A stretch of DNA of 64,000 bases from Pelecanus crispus (Eukaryota; Chordata; Aves; Pelecaniformes; Pelecanidae). The stretch spans positions 11,482,734 to 11,546,733 of the forward strand of contig NC_134651.1 of the NCBI RefSeq assembly GCF_030463565.1. The letters are read 5' to 3'. Shown in pieces: positions 31,604-60,918 of the stretch. The position numbers and the translations under genes were made by a program. Under the pieces are notes generated by a model. It was not told the origin of the DNA. It ran no database searches and saw only the letters and a list, made by a program, of their open reading frames with translations. Every line of letters begins with the position of its first letter. The stretch's first letter is position 1.

Positions 31604-34600
31604 TTATAGGAAACCCTCCTTCCGGAACTGCTCCTGCAGGATGTCTCTGTACTGGTCAAAGCCACCCTCGATGCGGGTCACAGTGGCGTTCTCGCACACC
31701 CACAGCTCCTGGCACACCAGGCGGATAAAGCGCTCGTCGTGGGACACCAGAATTACACCACCCTGCCAAAACACAAGGGGGGAAAACAGGGAACTCAGTG
31801 GAGCACAACGCGGGGGCAGCGCCAGTGGCACTGAGATCCTGTGCCCCTGTCCAGCCTATGCCCAGGACTTCAGGTTTCCACCCGCTCCAGGGAAAATTCA
31901 ATGGTACTTCACTGGCAGGGACCTAATCCCAGCCTTTCCTTCCTCCAAGGGGACAGACAGAGGACGTATGGAGGGGGCACGTGCAGCAGTAACGTATTTA
32001 GTCTCCCCCCTCAGAAGGCAAGTGCAGGGTTTGTTACTGACTCTCCAGGTCTCTGACAACTGCAAGGATGGAGATTCCAGGTGGAGTCAATGACAGTCAA
32101 AAGGTGGCTGGACCAGGCCCTGAGCAACCTCAGTTAAGCTTTTCTTTCACAGAAAAACTGCCCCAACCCGAGCAACTGTAAGACAGTGAGAACCAGGTTG
32201 ACAGTGGCATCTGGAGGCCGAGTCTTTGGAGATCAGCCATAAATTGTGCCTAAGGAAGAGCAGAGAGGCCCCAAGGCAGGGCTGAGCGCCGCATGCAGCA
32301 CATGAGAAGTCAGAGCGCAGGTGGCTGGCCAAGATGGGGGACAAGGTGCTCTCTGGTCTGCTGTTGCCTTTCTCAGCCACCCCTAGCCAAAGCCAGCAAG
32401 CAAAACAAACCACCAGCATGGACGGCTAAGACAGAAATGTGACTGACCCGTCCCAACATCTGTCCCGAACTTGAAGCCATCACTGGTATTCGACTGTCTG
32501 CCTCTGGCTGAGATACCAAGTAACCCGAGCTGGAGGCTGCAGGGAGCGTTAGAAAAACAGGAGATCTCACCGAGGGAGCCTTACCCGGAACTTATTCAGC
32601 GCCTTTGCCAGCGCCTCGATGGTCTCCATGTCCAGGTGATTTGTCGGCTCATCCAGGATGTAGAAGTTTGGACTGGAAGAGAAGACGGCTCTGAGCATGC
32701 ACTGGAAGAGGCCCAGGCTGGGTCCGCACCCCTTCACACTGCAGGGACCTCCACCACGCTGCTGCGTTAGCCATGAAAAGCCACAGCCACCGGCATTTGC
32801 GTGGCCCCAAGATTGGCGTTGCCCAGCTCCAGGGACACCTCTTATCCCTGTGAGCCCAAAGCAGCAAGAGAAAGCCACCTGCCTCCTTTCACACAGTCCC
32901 CCCAGGGTGACAACCTCCCTCCCCACAAAAATCCCAAGGACGAGGCCTCCGTGGGGCAGCAACAAAGTCCCTGGATTCCCACCTTCCCCCCGGTGGAGCA
33001 GGCTCCAGGGATGGAGCTGTGCGAAAATTAACAGCATCTGGGAGAAAATTACCAGGACATAGTCATCTGGGCAAAGGCCACGCGACTCTTCTGACCTCCA
33101 GACAGGCTGGCCACGGGACGCACAGCCAGCTCCCCCGAGACGCCGTAGCTCCCCAGCTGATGCCGGTACTCTTCCTCCGTCTTCCCTGCAGGAGCGTGTC
33201 AAAACACAGCTATGGCACACCTGGCGTGACACAGGGCCCTCGGCGCCGTGAGCTCGGTGGGCGCCATGGCCGGGCAGCCTGTGCCAGACCAGCACAGCAG
33301 GGGAGGAATTCAGCAGCTGCTTCTAGGCAATTCCCTCCCAAGCAGGGGGTTTGCAGGGGAAAAACCTGATTGACACAATCAGGACAGGGGCTGCAGGGCT
33401 GGTGACTGACGGCCAAGTGACGCTGCCCCCAACTCCCTGTCACCACATCACATAATGTTAAGTGGAGAAGGGAGTGGGAGGTTTTGGAAACTGGGAAAGG
33501 GGGAGCCGATGCTCGTTCTGTGCCCAGCAGGAAAACGGGTCATCTGCCCCCAAAACCTGGCCACGGTGGAGCAGCAGCCTGAGCTCTGCAGACTGCCAGC
33601 TACCCCTGCACAACCAGCTCCTCAAGGCTGCTGTCCTGAGCTTGTGCTGGACGTGGGAGGTTAACCCAGAGCAGGCGGTGTCCCTTAAGCATTGACGTGA
33701 CAGTCTTCTGCCCAGGGCCACACAACAAATCAATGCTGCTCCATGTGCAGCAAGGGAGACCTCAATGGCCCAGATCTCCTGGAATCTCCAAAACTCACCT
33801 GGGAACCTTCTTGCCAGCAACGCTACAGCACTGATGTTCAAGTCCAGTTGATCCACATGGTGCTGGCTGAAATAACCAATCTTTAGGTTTCTGCAGAATG
33901 AGAAGAGAGAATGGGAGCTGGTACCAGGCCCTGAACCACAGCGCTCGCAGCTGCAGCTACAGGAAGGGAGGCATATGCGTGGCTGTGCATCCCCGTTGCT
34001 CGGGCAGCCACCACTCCAAAGCACAGCCCACCAGAAGCCCTCCAACTGCACCATTCCTCCCAGTCCCCCAGCCCTTCCTACCAGGTACCTGTGAGCATGT
34101 CTGATCCCTCTGACTGGTGCCAGCTCCCCCATTAAGATCTTTAGCATGGTCGACTTGCCAGCTCCGTTCTCCCCAACCTAGAGAAGCAGCAGCAGCATTG
34201 GAGAACGTGAAACCCATGAAGGTACTTCGGGGAGGGGGGCAGCGATCAGGGAATTTCAGCTCTCTTGGATGATCACGCAGCGGAGGGGGGCAGGATGAGA
34301 GTCTAACCAGTGACTCCAGCTACCTAGAAGCTGCATTTCTACCACTGAGGAGCAGCACAGGCAGCAGCGTCTCTCTGCTGCCCCATCCAACGTAGCAGGA
34401 GTCCCCACTACATGCTGCTGTTGTCAGCTAACAGAGAGTTAGGGAGAAGATGGACCCAGTCTCTTCTCAGAGGCACCCAGTGAAAGGATGAAGGGCAACA
34501 GGCACAAGTCACAAATTCTAACTGGTATTAGGAAAAATGTTCCAATGTTCCTCAAAATGAGGATGATCAAATGCTGCAATGGGACCTAGAGGAATGGGAG

Positions 34601-37600
34601 AAATAGTCCTCCCTGGAGATACCCAGAATTCAACTGGGCTAGGACCTGAGCAACCTGACCTAACACCAAAGCTGGTCCTGCCTTGAGCAGGGACCTCCCA
34701 AGGTCCCTCGTAGCCACCGTTATTCTGCAGTCCCACATACCACACAGATGCGGGACTCCAGGTCAGCAGAGACGGAGAGGGAACGAAAGATGTAGTGATT
34801 CGGGCTGTAATAGAAGTCTACTTCATCTAGCTGCAGGATTGGAGGGGAGAACTTCTCAAAGCCATCGGGGAACCTGGGAAGGCAGGAAGAGGTGAGAGAT
34901 GGCCAGGAACTTCAGAGACACAGCTCCCAGCCCCCTGGGACAACCTCTGCAACCCCCCAGGTGGCAAGGGGGGCTCCCTACCATGCAGGGCCTCTGGGAA
35001 GGATGGTCACAAGAAGGGGACACAGATCTGCAGCCTTGGCCCCAAGAGGGAACCCAGCCTGAACGCGGGGGCCTGTCTGGGCTCCCTGTCAGAGTAGGGC
35101 TGGCCCGCAGGATGGGGTCATTGTCCCAGCCAGGACAGGACCCAGGAGGAGCTCACATCAGAAGGGGAGTCAGGCACCCTCCAAGCAAGGGCTCAGGGGA
35201 CACTTACTTCATGATCACCTCAGACTCCTTGTCCACAGGTTTCAGTTCTGGCCTGCAAGAAGAGGCGACACATAACCAAGGTGCCTTGCACTGGGGGTCT
35301 GTTCTCACACCAGAAGGCATCAGCTCTGCAACGCCTCATCCTAGCCAAAGCCTCTGGACCAGAGACAGAGCAACCAAACCCCAAAACCACCCCCGTATCT
35401 CCCAGGTGCCCCGGGAACCTCTGTTTCTTCCCATGAGCACTGCCCCCTCCCCACCTCCAGAGAGGAGCAGGACAGGCACTCACAGCTTCTCCAACAGCTT
35501 GAGCTTGCTCTGCACTTGGGATGCTCGGTTGGCATTGTAGCGAAAGCGGTCAATGAAAACCTACAAGAGAGAAAAGCATCAGAGAGCCCCAGGTCCTCTT
35601 CAACCCCAGCCACACCACTCTGCTGCCAAACCCCCTGCAACAACAGAGCCACATCCACAGGTCTAGAAGCATGGAGAAAGGGACGAGGCTGGGAAAAGAG
35701 TGCCCCAGCACTACTGGCTTCTTCCAGTACCTGGATGTGCTCACGGTACTGCTGCTGGGCTTCGTACTCTCGCTGCTGGTTCTTCAGCCGCTCCTCCTTG
35801 ATCTTCATGAAGTTTTCAAAGTCACCGCGGTATGTGTCCAGCCTCTGCGAGTGCAGGTGAATGATGTCCGTGGCCACCGCGTTCAGGAAGTTCCTGTCGT
35901 GGGACACCACAAGGATGGTCGACTGCCAGGTCTGGAGGAGACAGCAAGAGGGAGGCCTGAGCATCATCAAGCCAGAGCGCAGGGCTTGGTCCCACCACCC
36001 AGCAAGGCGAGACACCAGCCTGGAGGACGTCTCCATCCCTCACCCCCACTCTGCCCCGCAGCCTCCCACCACCCCCTACCTGCAGGTAGGTCTCGAGCCA
36101 CAAAATGGCCCTCACGTCCAGCATGTTCGTTGGCTCTGAGGGAAGGGAAAGAGGCACTGAGGTCAGGAGAAATGAGGACAAATGGTTTATGCTTTTTTAT
36201 GTGGGAAAGACTAGTGATCAGCGTTGTGGAGAAAGTGACCCTGTGTGGGGACCTGCCCCCGCAGCTCAGGGGACTCACACGAGTGGGATGTGCTGAGGGG
36301 GTGGGCACGGGGGCTGAGGCTCAGCCAGGGGTGCTCCCCCCACTCCATACCAGCACCCGGACCCTGGTGCCCAGCAGCAGCCCCTTGCCCAGACCCCCCA
36401 CCCAAGCTGGGCACCTCCCCAGGGAACCAGCCCAGCACCGGGGTCACACCTGCGGCGAAGGGGCTCCCCCAGGGTGTGCTGACAGCCAGGGCCCACTACA
36501 GGGACAGGTGAAGGAAAGGGACTGCGTGGGGCACAACGACACACAGACCACCCGGCTGGGACACGGGGCAGAGCTCTGCTGAGCGCAGTGAAAGTGGCTG
36601 CCCAAGCAGACTTCCCTGCACCACCGCCAGCTCTGCCCGCCGTGCCAGGGGAGCGCCGACAGCCCTGCCAGCACCGGCTCTGTCACACAGGGCTATTTTG
36701 AGCAGGCAGCTAAAGGCCAGGATGTGTTCCCAACCCCAGGAAGGGCACAGGCAGGCCCAGCAGCGATGTCGGAGGGGATTCACAGTATCAACTTACCATC
36801 CAGCAGAAGGAGATCTGGCCTAGGAAAAACAAGGCATGGGTATCAGAAGCAAAAAGAGCACAGGGTCAGTGCAGAGTGCGTTTCTCCACATGCACAGAGC
36901 TGCAATGCCTTCAATGCTCCCCAGCCCGAGAGCCTGAGTTGAGAGAACCCCCAGGCAGCACCCCTGCACCTTGCGGCATGGACGGCAAGGAGGGTTAACC
37001 CCATGGCATGAAGGCCTGGACACCAACCTGGCAAACAGGGCTCTGGCTAAGGCCAGCCTCATCCTCCAGCCTCCGGAAAACTCTCTGAGGAGAGAAGAGG
37101 TTGCAGAGAGGGGTTACCGTTTAATGCAGAACAACTCTGTGTTTGCCTGCCTGCCAAGCTCCCTGCTCCCCCTCAGCCCTTTTGGCTCTGCTGTCACCCA
37201 GAGATGGTGTGTCCCTGCAGAGATCTTGAGCACGGCACAAGATGGCCCAGCAGGCAAGTGGCTTGGCACCCCCAGGGTAGGAGACCACGTCGGATGGGTG
37301 GGAATACACCCTCACTCTCCCATAGGGCTCCTCTCCCTTCCAGCCACACCAGGGCCTGGGGGCTCGCTAGCAGCATCATCTCCCCAGGCCCATTTCTGTC
37401 TCGATGCCCAGAATCTGGAGACTTACTTGGTTGCCTGTTGTTGCATCTTCGCATTAAAGCCAAGCCCAGCGAGAATGACGGACGCCCTGGGGAGAAGGGG
37501 AGAGAATTGGAACGCAGCTACAGCATCCAGTGGCAGAGCACAGTCTGAGGTCTCAGACCACAGTCACCGTGGGGACTCTGCTGCATGGTTTGAGGCCGTT

Positions 37601-40600
37601 CTGGCACAGGAAAACTTCCCTGCATGCCCAAGAGCAGCGCTTAGCTGGGAAATGCAGCCCAGCAGGGCGCAGCATCCACATGAAGTCCCAGGAGATTCAC
37701 AAGAAGCTTTCAGCTCTTTGGCCAGAAGAAAGTCACTACCACCAACATCCCAGAAATGTTCCCCAGACACCAGGAACCTGGGGAGGTCTGAGGGGAGCAG
37801 CAGCAACAATGCAAGCCATTTGGGGCGGGGAGGGGGAAACCCCTCCAGCTTCAGGGGAAAGCTCAACTACTCCTAACCCAGCAGAGCTGTGACAGAAGAA
37901 AAGACAAGAAGAGCAGTAGGGAGAGCCCCCGTCCCCACATGCTGGATCCCAGGACCACAGCACCGCCCTTCCATACCCCATGCCCCAACTCATTGCCCAT
38001 GCCAACAGACAGCGGTGCCCACAGGGCTGTCTCACCTCGCTGGGGCCTTGTCTGCCTCAATCTCCTCCAGCTTCGCGTAGACCTCCGACAGCCTGGCACC
38101 TTCTGTCCCTTCTCCCCTGGGGCAGGACAAAGAGGACCGTGTGGGCTGACAGGGGTCAGGGTTTGAGTGCTGGGGGACTTGGTCCAAGCAGCACTAAGGT
38201 GGGCAAGATGCAGCCCGACCCTGCTGGAGCCCTCCATTTGAAGGGAGAGACCTCGGAACAAGACCTTGCAGTCAAGAAGCCACAGAAGGGCTGGAAACCC
38301 AGCAGCAACATCTCACCTGCCGGCATTAATCTTAGCCGTCAGATCCCTCTCCTCCCGCAGCAGACTCTCACGAGTGGTGTCACACTCCAGCACACTCTGC
38401 AGTGCTGGCGTCTCATCCCCCGCCACCTCCTGCTCCACGTGGAGGATGCTGATGTGCGAGGGGATGCGCAGGCTCCGGCTGGCGATCATCTTCAGCAGCG
38501 TGGTCTTCCCCAACCCGTTCCTGCCCACCAGCCCGTAGCGCCGTCCAAACGCCAGGTTCAGGTCTGCTCCCGCCAGTAGGACGCTAAAGCAAGAGAACAG
38601 GCAGGTACCTGGTCAGACTGCCCCACGGAGTGGGAGATAACCGGCAGCCACCTGCCCCCAGTGTATTTCAGGCTGTACTGGGGCCAAGCAACCATCACAG
38701 ACTTCTCCCCCAAATCCAACAGGGTCAGGTGCCCACCTTGCTTTCTGGTCCTTCCTACACCCTCTGTCATCTCCCAACCACTCTCCGATCCAGTCTCAAT
38801 GACCCATGGTCCAAAACCCCAGCCAGGATCTGTCCCACCTCCCCACCTGCACTCACCGCTCGCCGAAGGACACATCAAAGTTCTCGATGCGCACGTCATA
38901 TGACTTGTTCTTGCCCGATGACTCCATGCGAGTCTCCTTCTTGCTGGCAGCTTGGCTGGCAGATGCCTCCTCGAGGACCCTGCGGGCAGACAGAAGACAG
39001 AGAAGGGGGCTCAGCAGGAAAGCCCTGGTACAGCCAGATCCCAGCCACACTCAGCAGAGTGGGATGGGGATGCGTGAGGCGCCCTCCATTCTCACAGAGG
39101 ACCAGATGACTTCAGGGAATCCCGCTCCATCCTCTTGTCCTGCTTGGCTTTCAGCCTGGCTTCCGCCTTCTCCAGTTTCTTCGCGTTCACCATCTGGGGC
39201 ACAAAGCAGAGAGTTTAAAGAAGAGAGAGCATCTTCAGCAAAAGCCACAAAAGCCCCACTCCATGAGAAAAGAGATCAATCAACCCCTCACGCCCGGAAG
39301 GAAGGGAGGGAGGGCAGTAGGACAGGGCAACTGGAATGGATTCAAGTGCATTTTGAGGAAGCTAATCAGGCCAGGAAGTCACTTCAGGAATGAAGCCCTA
39401 AATCAACTCATACATAACGGTTCTGCCTCAGCAAGGCAAAGGGTTTGGCTGACCCTAATGTACGGCCAGTTTCTCTAGTTCCAGGGACCTGGTCAGCCAA
39501 GTGACTTCAACAGCAGCAACCTGCTATCCCTGTGCCTCCTCTGCTACGCCCACCCTCGTCCTAGACCACGAGGCAAGTTAAACTTTGGCCAGTTTGGAAC
39601 AAAGTCAGCTTACATGGTGGATCAATCAAGACAGAGACAAAAAGCATTTAATTAAACCTGAAGGCAAGAAGGAGCCAAGTGTTTTAACCTGGCCTCTGGT
39701 CTTGGCCAGGCTCTTAGCCCACTCCAGCTTATTCCTGCATCAAGTCAAATATTTGTGGCTGACCAAGAACACTCCTAGATATTTCTAGGCAACTCTGCAG
39801 CCACCAGAGCAGATTATAGACCTGCATGCTAGACTGAAGAGCATCTTGTTACTGGAGCTGTGACCCTGTACCTACAGACAGACTGAGTCACTCTGTAAAC
39901 TATACTGAGCTGCCTGAATCTCCTACTAAGACATGTCCTCCAGAACTTGAGAGGCCTCCAGAGACCTTCTCTGAATCGTCTCCAATTTTTCTGAAGATCC
40001 TTTTTGAGTTGCAGACACGAGAGCCAGAGAGCAAACCCAGCAGCAACAACTCCAGTGCCAAAACCAGCAACAGCCGCCAGCTTTCACTTAAGACTCCCAT
40101 TCAGACATGGGGGGATCATGTTAGGTCTCAGCCTCCAAGCAAGGGTTTCTCGTCCTCAACGCGTTACCCCAGGAAGGGAGAGCTCTACAGGAGACCAGCC
40201 TGGTAGAGAGACTGCCCACCCTGCACAGCTACAGCTGTCTTTGCTTTGCAGATGCACAGCCACACCGTAGCCGTACTCAAACTTTGGCACATCCAACACA
40301 GAGGCCAAGCTGGGTCACTCCTGAGCAGCCACATGTTTCATGGGCAAAGATGTTCCGATTTCCTCCAGGTCATGGAACGTAACTGCTTTCAAACTTCTCT
40401 GCTCCTGACCTTATTTCTCAAACCACGACAACCCACAGCCATTTCTAAAGCTGGGCTTACAACCTCCCCGCAGCAGCTCTCCGGAAAAGAGCTGCTCCCT
40501 GCTAGCTCCTCATCTGTAACATCCAACATCCAGCCATTAGCCAGGATTTTATCTCTCATTGAGTATGGCAAGACATCATTCTATCTTCTCCATCAAATGC

Positions 40601-42049
40601 CTTGCTGTAGAAGCCAAAGGCCCTCATGAAAGTCAGAGGAGCTGCGCTCCACACTGAGCACCACCACTGCATCAGCCACGCTTTGAAGCTCATTAGGAAG
40701 TTATAACAAAATAGATCTTATCAAATTAATAAGCCGTTAAGTCCTGTTGAGCCTCTTTACCAGACCAAGGCCAAGAGTTTCCCAAATTACAGTGAACCTG
40801 ATGAGGAGGAGCAGTACCCCCTGCAGCTGTGCCCCTAACCGGGACAACTGCCTGCCCCGGCTGCTCTCCGAGGGCGAGGTGACTGGAGCGGAGCAGCGCA
40901 GGGCCGGGCACCCCGCTAGTTAGTTGCTCCCACCGGGCCTGCTGGCTCACGAACGAGGGCACGGCCCCCACTTACCGAGGTCTGGCCTCTCTTCAGCAGC
41001 AGCCCCGGCAGCAGGTCCACGCTGGCATCTGCTGCAACAAGACGGTTGGGTTGGTGAGCGCGTGCTCCAGGGAGGCTCCGCCAAGCGCTGCCTTAGCGGC
41101 TGCCCACAACCAGGCAGGACCGTCCCCTCTCCAAAGGGCGGACCAAAGGGTGACTCCTCTCCTTGCCCCCCAACTTGCCCTGCGGGCAGCCAGGTGCTGC
41201 TGGCGACAGCTCAGCAGCAGGAAGAGAAGGAGGGGTGCACCTGTGAGGGGGAGCCCCAGACAGGTGGGGGCCAGGGGGAACCACTCCCCCACAGCCAGGT
41301 GAGTGTGCGCTCGACGCCCTGAGCCCGCCCCGGCCACCGGCACCCCGACAGCGGGCTGGGGGCTGCGGGGGTACGATGACAACGCGTGGCTGGGGCTCTC
41401 CTGGGGGTGCCACTCACCATATCCATCGGTGATCTGGGAGAGCTGGATGGGGGCGTCCAGCAGCACCTGGCTGCAGTGCTGGGCCCGGCCCTCGTCCCTG
41501 GAGGGAGGAGGAGGAAGGTGAGGAAGGTGAGGAAGGTGAGGAAGGTGAGGAAGGCGGAGGGCGGGCGGGGGCCGGGGCGGGGGCGACCCTTACAGCTGCA
41601 GGGTGTTGAAGAGGCGCTGGCAGATCTCCCGGATGGCGTCGTCGTCCTTGGCGTCCTGCGACACCTCCCGCAGCAGCTCCCCCACCGCCTCCACCAGCTC
41701 GTCCACCGACTCGAAGTCCGCCCCGCTGCCGTGCAGGATCCCTGCGGGCACACGGCGCCGGCGCTGCACTCCCCTCCGCTCGCCCGCGCGCTGTCGCGAC
41801 GGACGGCCGCGTGTCGCGATACGGCCGACAGGTGGCACCCGCCCGCTCCCGCTACCCCCGCCCCTCCCCGGCTGCCCGTCGCGACTCGGGCGCCGCCGCC
41901 TGTCGCGACAGCGGGGAGGTGTCGCGACACGCGGCAGGGCGGGAGGCCGAGCCGCGGGGAGGCGGGCACCGCTCACCCGTCACGTAAGCGAAGACCTCGC
42001 TGTCCAGGTCGGGGAACTCGCTGCGGAGGATGTCGGCGCACGACGCCAT
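31604..42049 (-). CDS. ABCF3: ATP-binding cassette protein F3
   Basis: Cytosolic ABC-F ATPase, with two nucleotide-binding domains and no membrane part. The family is linked to translation; mammalian ABCF3 is also linked to antiviral signalling. Twenty-one exons, 712 residues (human 709): 42049-41977, 41741-41594, 41497-41418, 41031-40976, 39193-39096, 38979-38857, 38583-38317, 38116-38036, 37486-37427, 37084-37028, 36819-36797, 36135-36080, 35931-35731, 35560-35484, 35252-35208, 34873-34741, 34177-34089, 33890-33799, 33185-33053, 32672-32585, 31762-31604. NBD1: Walker A G213RNGLGKTT, signature S332GGWR, Walker B LLLLDEPTN at 351-359. An ABC-F linker rich in Q/R/E follows. NBD2: Walker A GENGAGKST from 528, signature L614SGGQ, Walker B ILDEPTNH from 636, H-switch SHDE near 668. 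The start MASCADILRSEFPDLD matches human MATCAEILRSEFPEID. The Walker B1 exon has only 23 nt. Confidence 0.97.
41512..41556 (+). repeat. ABCF3: 9-bp tandem repeat in ABCF3 intron 2
   Basis: Five units of AGGAAGGTG, the last reading AGGAAGGCG, inside a 96-base intron. On the coding strand it is a C/T-rich run just before the acceptor of exon 3, so it doubles as the polypyrimidine tract. Confidence 0.85.
41794..41927. promoter_or_regulatory. ABCF3: Cluster of five TCGCGA palindromes in ABCF3 intron 1
   Basis: TCGCGA occurs at 41794, 41814, 41879, 41903 and 41922. Two of them extend to perfect 12-base palindromes, CTGTCGCGACAG (41900-41911) and GTGTCGCGACAC (41919-41930). The motif resembles the CGCG element TCTCGCGAGA of housekeeping promoters, bound by BANP and reported for ZBTB33, but the flanks differ. 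It lies 120-260 bases inside the start codon, within the promoter CpG island. Confidence 0.6.
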
Positions 42050-42440
42050 GGCGGAGCGGGGCCCGGCCGCGGCGCGGCCCGGTGCCGCCGCCGCACAGAG
42101 CCCGGCGCGGCGGCAGAGGCGGAAGGGACGGGGCGGGCGCGGGGGCTGCCGGGAAGGAGGCGGGCGGCCGCCATGCGCGCGGGGGCCGCTGGGAAGCGGA
42201 GTCCGGGGCGGGGCGGGGGGGCGCGTGCGCGGGGCGGGGCGAGGCGGGAGCCCGCTGCCACGTGCAGCCGCCCCGCGCGGGGCCGGGGCCGGTGTCGGTA
42301 CCGGAGGAGCGGGAGCGGCCCCTCGGCACCCAGCGGGCGGGGGCCGGGCACAGCGGCGACCCAGCGCGGCCTTCCCTGCCGCGTGGGTTTGCTCTCAGAG
42401 CGCGGGGCCGGCGGAGGCTTCATGAGGGTGGGTTGGTCGG
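42050..42440 (-). promoter_or_regulatory. ABCF3: ABCF3 CpG-island promoter
   Basis: GC-rich 5' flank directly upstream of the ABCF3 start, with several GC boxes (GGGCGGGG) and a GCCGCCATG-type YY1 match near 42168. It is TATA-less. The GC content drops abruptly at the T run beginning at 42441. Confidence 0.65.
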
Positions 42441-42461
42441 TTTTTTTTTTTTTTTTTTTTT
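42441..42461 (+). repeat. T21 homopolymer
   Basis: Run of 21 T at the edge of the ABCF3 CpG island, followed by a further T/G-rich stretch to about 42580. Confidence 0.9.
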
Positions 42462-42596
42462 CCTCTTTTGAAAAAGTAAAATAAAAGTTTCATCCCTCAA
42501 ACTTGTTCCTCAAGACACACAGCCACTACACGGTGATTTTGTTTTTGGGTTTTTTTTTTGTTTGGTGTTTTTGTTTTTTAAAGGTGCTCCCTTAAT

Positions 42597-42690
42597 TGGT
42601 CTAGTGGTGGACAGGGTAGTGTTAGGTTAATGGTTGGACTTTATGATCTTAAAGGTCTTTTCCAACCTCAACAGTTCTAGGATGCTATGA
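42597..42690 (+). mobile_element. CR1 LINE 3' end fragment
   Basis: Contains the characteristic CR1 3' sequence: GTTAATGGTTGGACTTTATG then ATCTTAAAGGTCTTTTCCAA then CCTCAACAGTTCTA, ending in a degenerate copy of the terminal ATTCTATGA repeat (GGATGCTATGAA). Only about 95 bases of a severely 5'-truncated copy remain, which is usual for this LINE. It has diverged from the consensus and is old. It supports a sauropsid source. Confidence 0.85.
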
Positions 42691-43305
42691 ATAGGCGGAG
42701 GGGCAGGTCCCTCAGCTGTCAGAGCAGCCACCCCACGGCAGGGGCTGTGTCCGTGCCCAGCACGCCCGCCTGCTCAGGGACAGGGGTTAACAGCAGCCGG
42801 TCTCCAGCCAAGGGACAGCTACAGCTGCTGCAGCAGTTGCTTGCGCCCTCACCCACCGGGCACAGCACCCTCCTCACCCCCAGCCTCCAAAAGCCAAGGG
42901 GGAAAAAACTCCTGTGATTTTTTTTTTTCCAGCTCCTCACAAGGAAAAGCCACCAAGGTTCACTTAGGCCAGGCTTGGGCAGAGAAGGCAGCTGGACACA
43001 CCTTACCAAGAGGGCAGAAGGGTCAGTTCAGCCCAGCTGCAAGGTTTTAGTGATCCAGCCCTAGGGGGAAAACCCAGAGCACCCTCCTTTCCCCAGGGAG
43101 CTGCAGCAGCTGGAATGGAGCAGTGGCACCACTTGTGGAAACAAAAGCATCGGTTGTTCTTTCCACCTACTAGCTCCAAGGCAGCCCAGGGCTGGGGAAG
43201 CAAGTAAAGCCCTGAGACACCCTGGCACAGGCCCAGAGCACAGCCCAGGCTCTTGCACCCCAAGTCCCAAACAGCAGCACAGGTAGCCTTCTCCGTTCTA
43301 CATAC
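42691..43305. other. Intergenic stretch between the CR1 fragment and the AP2M1 3' end
   Basis: No gene recognised. Moderate GC, with short T runs only. Confidence 0.5.
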
Positions 43306-43311
43306 TTTATT
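43306..43311 (-). promoter_or_regulatory. AP2M1: AP2M1 poly(A) signal
   Basis: AATAAA on the minus strand about 960 bases after the stop codon. The sequence between (43312-44272) has no coding signal and is read as the 3' untranslated region. Confidence 0.65.
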
Positions 43312-44272
43312 AGATTTGGAGCTGGACAAATCACAAAGTGTACAAAATGGAGACCACACTACCAGAAGCAGGATTGTGGGTAGCAGCAGCATTCCTATGG
43401 CCCAGAAGCGTTTGGTAGAAGTGTGGAGAGGGCAGGCTGGGGCAGGGGGCTCTTACCACCAAGGGCATTTTAGATTCCCCGAGGACAGACCCTGTTCACA
43501 TCCTGACAGAGCTCAGCTGACCTGCACTCCCTGGGACAGAGGGGACACATTTCCAACTTGTTTGGAAAGGACAGACTGGCTCGAGCCAGCAGTGGGTGGG
43601 GGTAAGTGCTCTAAGGACCTGAAATGCTGTGCCACCCACATACACACCAGCAAGAGTCTAAACCCTCATCCTTTTTGGTCACAAACCTTCCCACAGCAGG
43701 ACTCTATACTGACGACTTTGCAAGAAATATAAGGTGGTGGTGAGATCTGGTGAGCCCACCATCTCCTCTGGTGGAGGCCCGACAAACTCACCACCCCAGG
43801 CATCTCAGACCGGCCAGCAACATCTACCACAACAGCAAGAGCTAGTACAGAAGCCAGGGTAACTTCAACTCAGATTTGTCCAGTCTATGTTTAGGTCTAA
43901 TCTACGAGTACATATGCACAAGAACTTCAAAAATACTAGGATATGATGCAAGTAGTGAGACACCAACAGAAGAGTTTAATGGTGGACGTTCCCTAGAAAG
44001 ATCACGAGAGGATGGGAGTTAGACTAGCCCTTCCCCACCCTGGGACAGGGAGCGGGAGGCTGACTGCACCCCTGCGCACAACTGGGTTCTGAACTTCAGC
44101 TGCAGCGTGGGTGATAACCAAGCACAGGCAGGCGAGCCCACTCCCAAGGTAAGCCACAGGGGCTTTCAATCTGCGTAGAGGGGGCAGGCAGATGTTTTCT
44201 CTGAATGTACTTGAAGACTGAGGAGAGGCGGAGGATGGCTTGGAGAAGAGGGAGCCCGCCAGCCTGCTGGGG

Positions 44273-60918
<16,646 letters not shown>

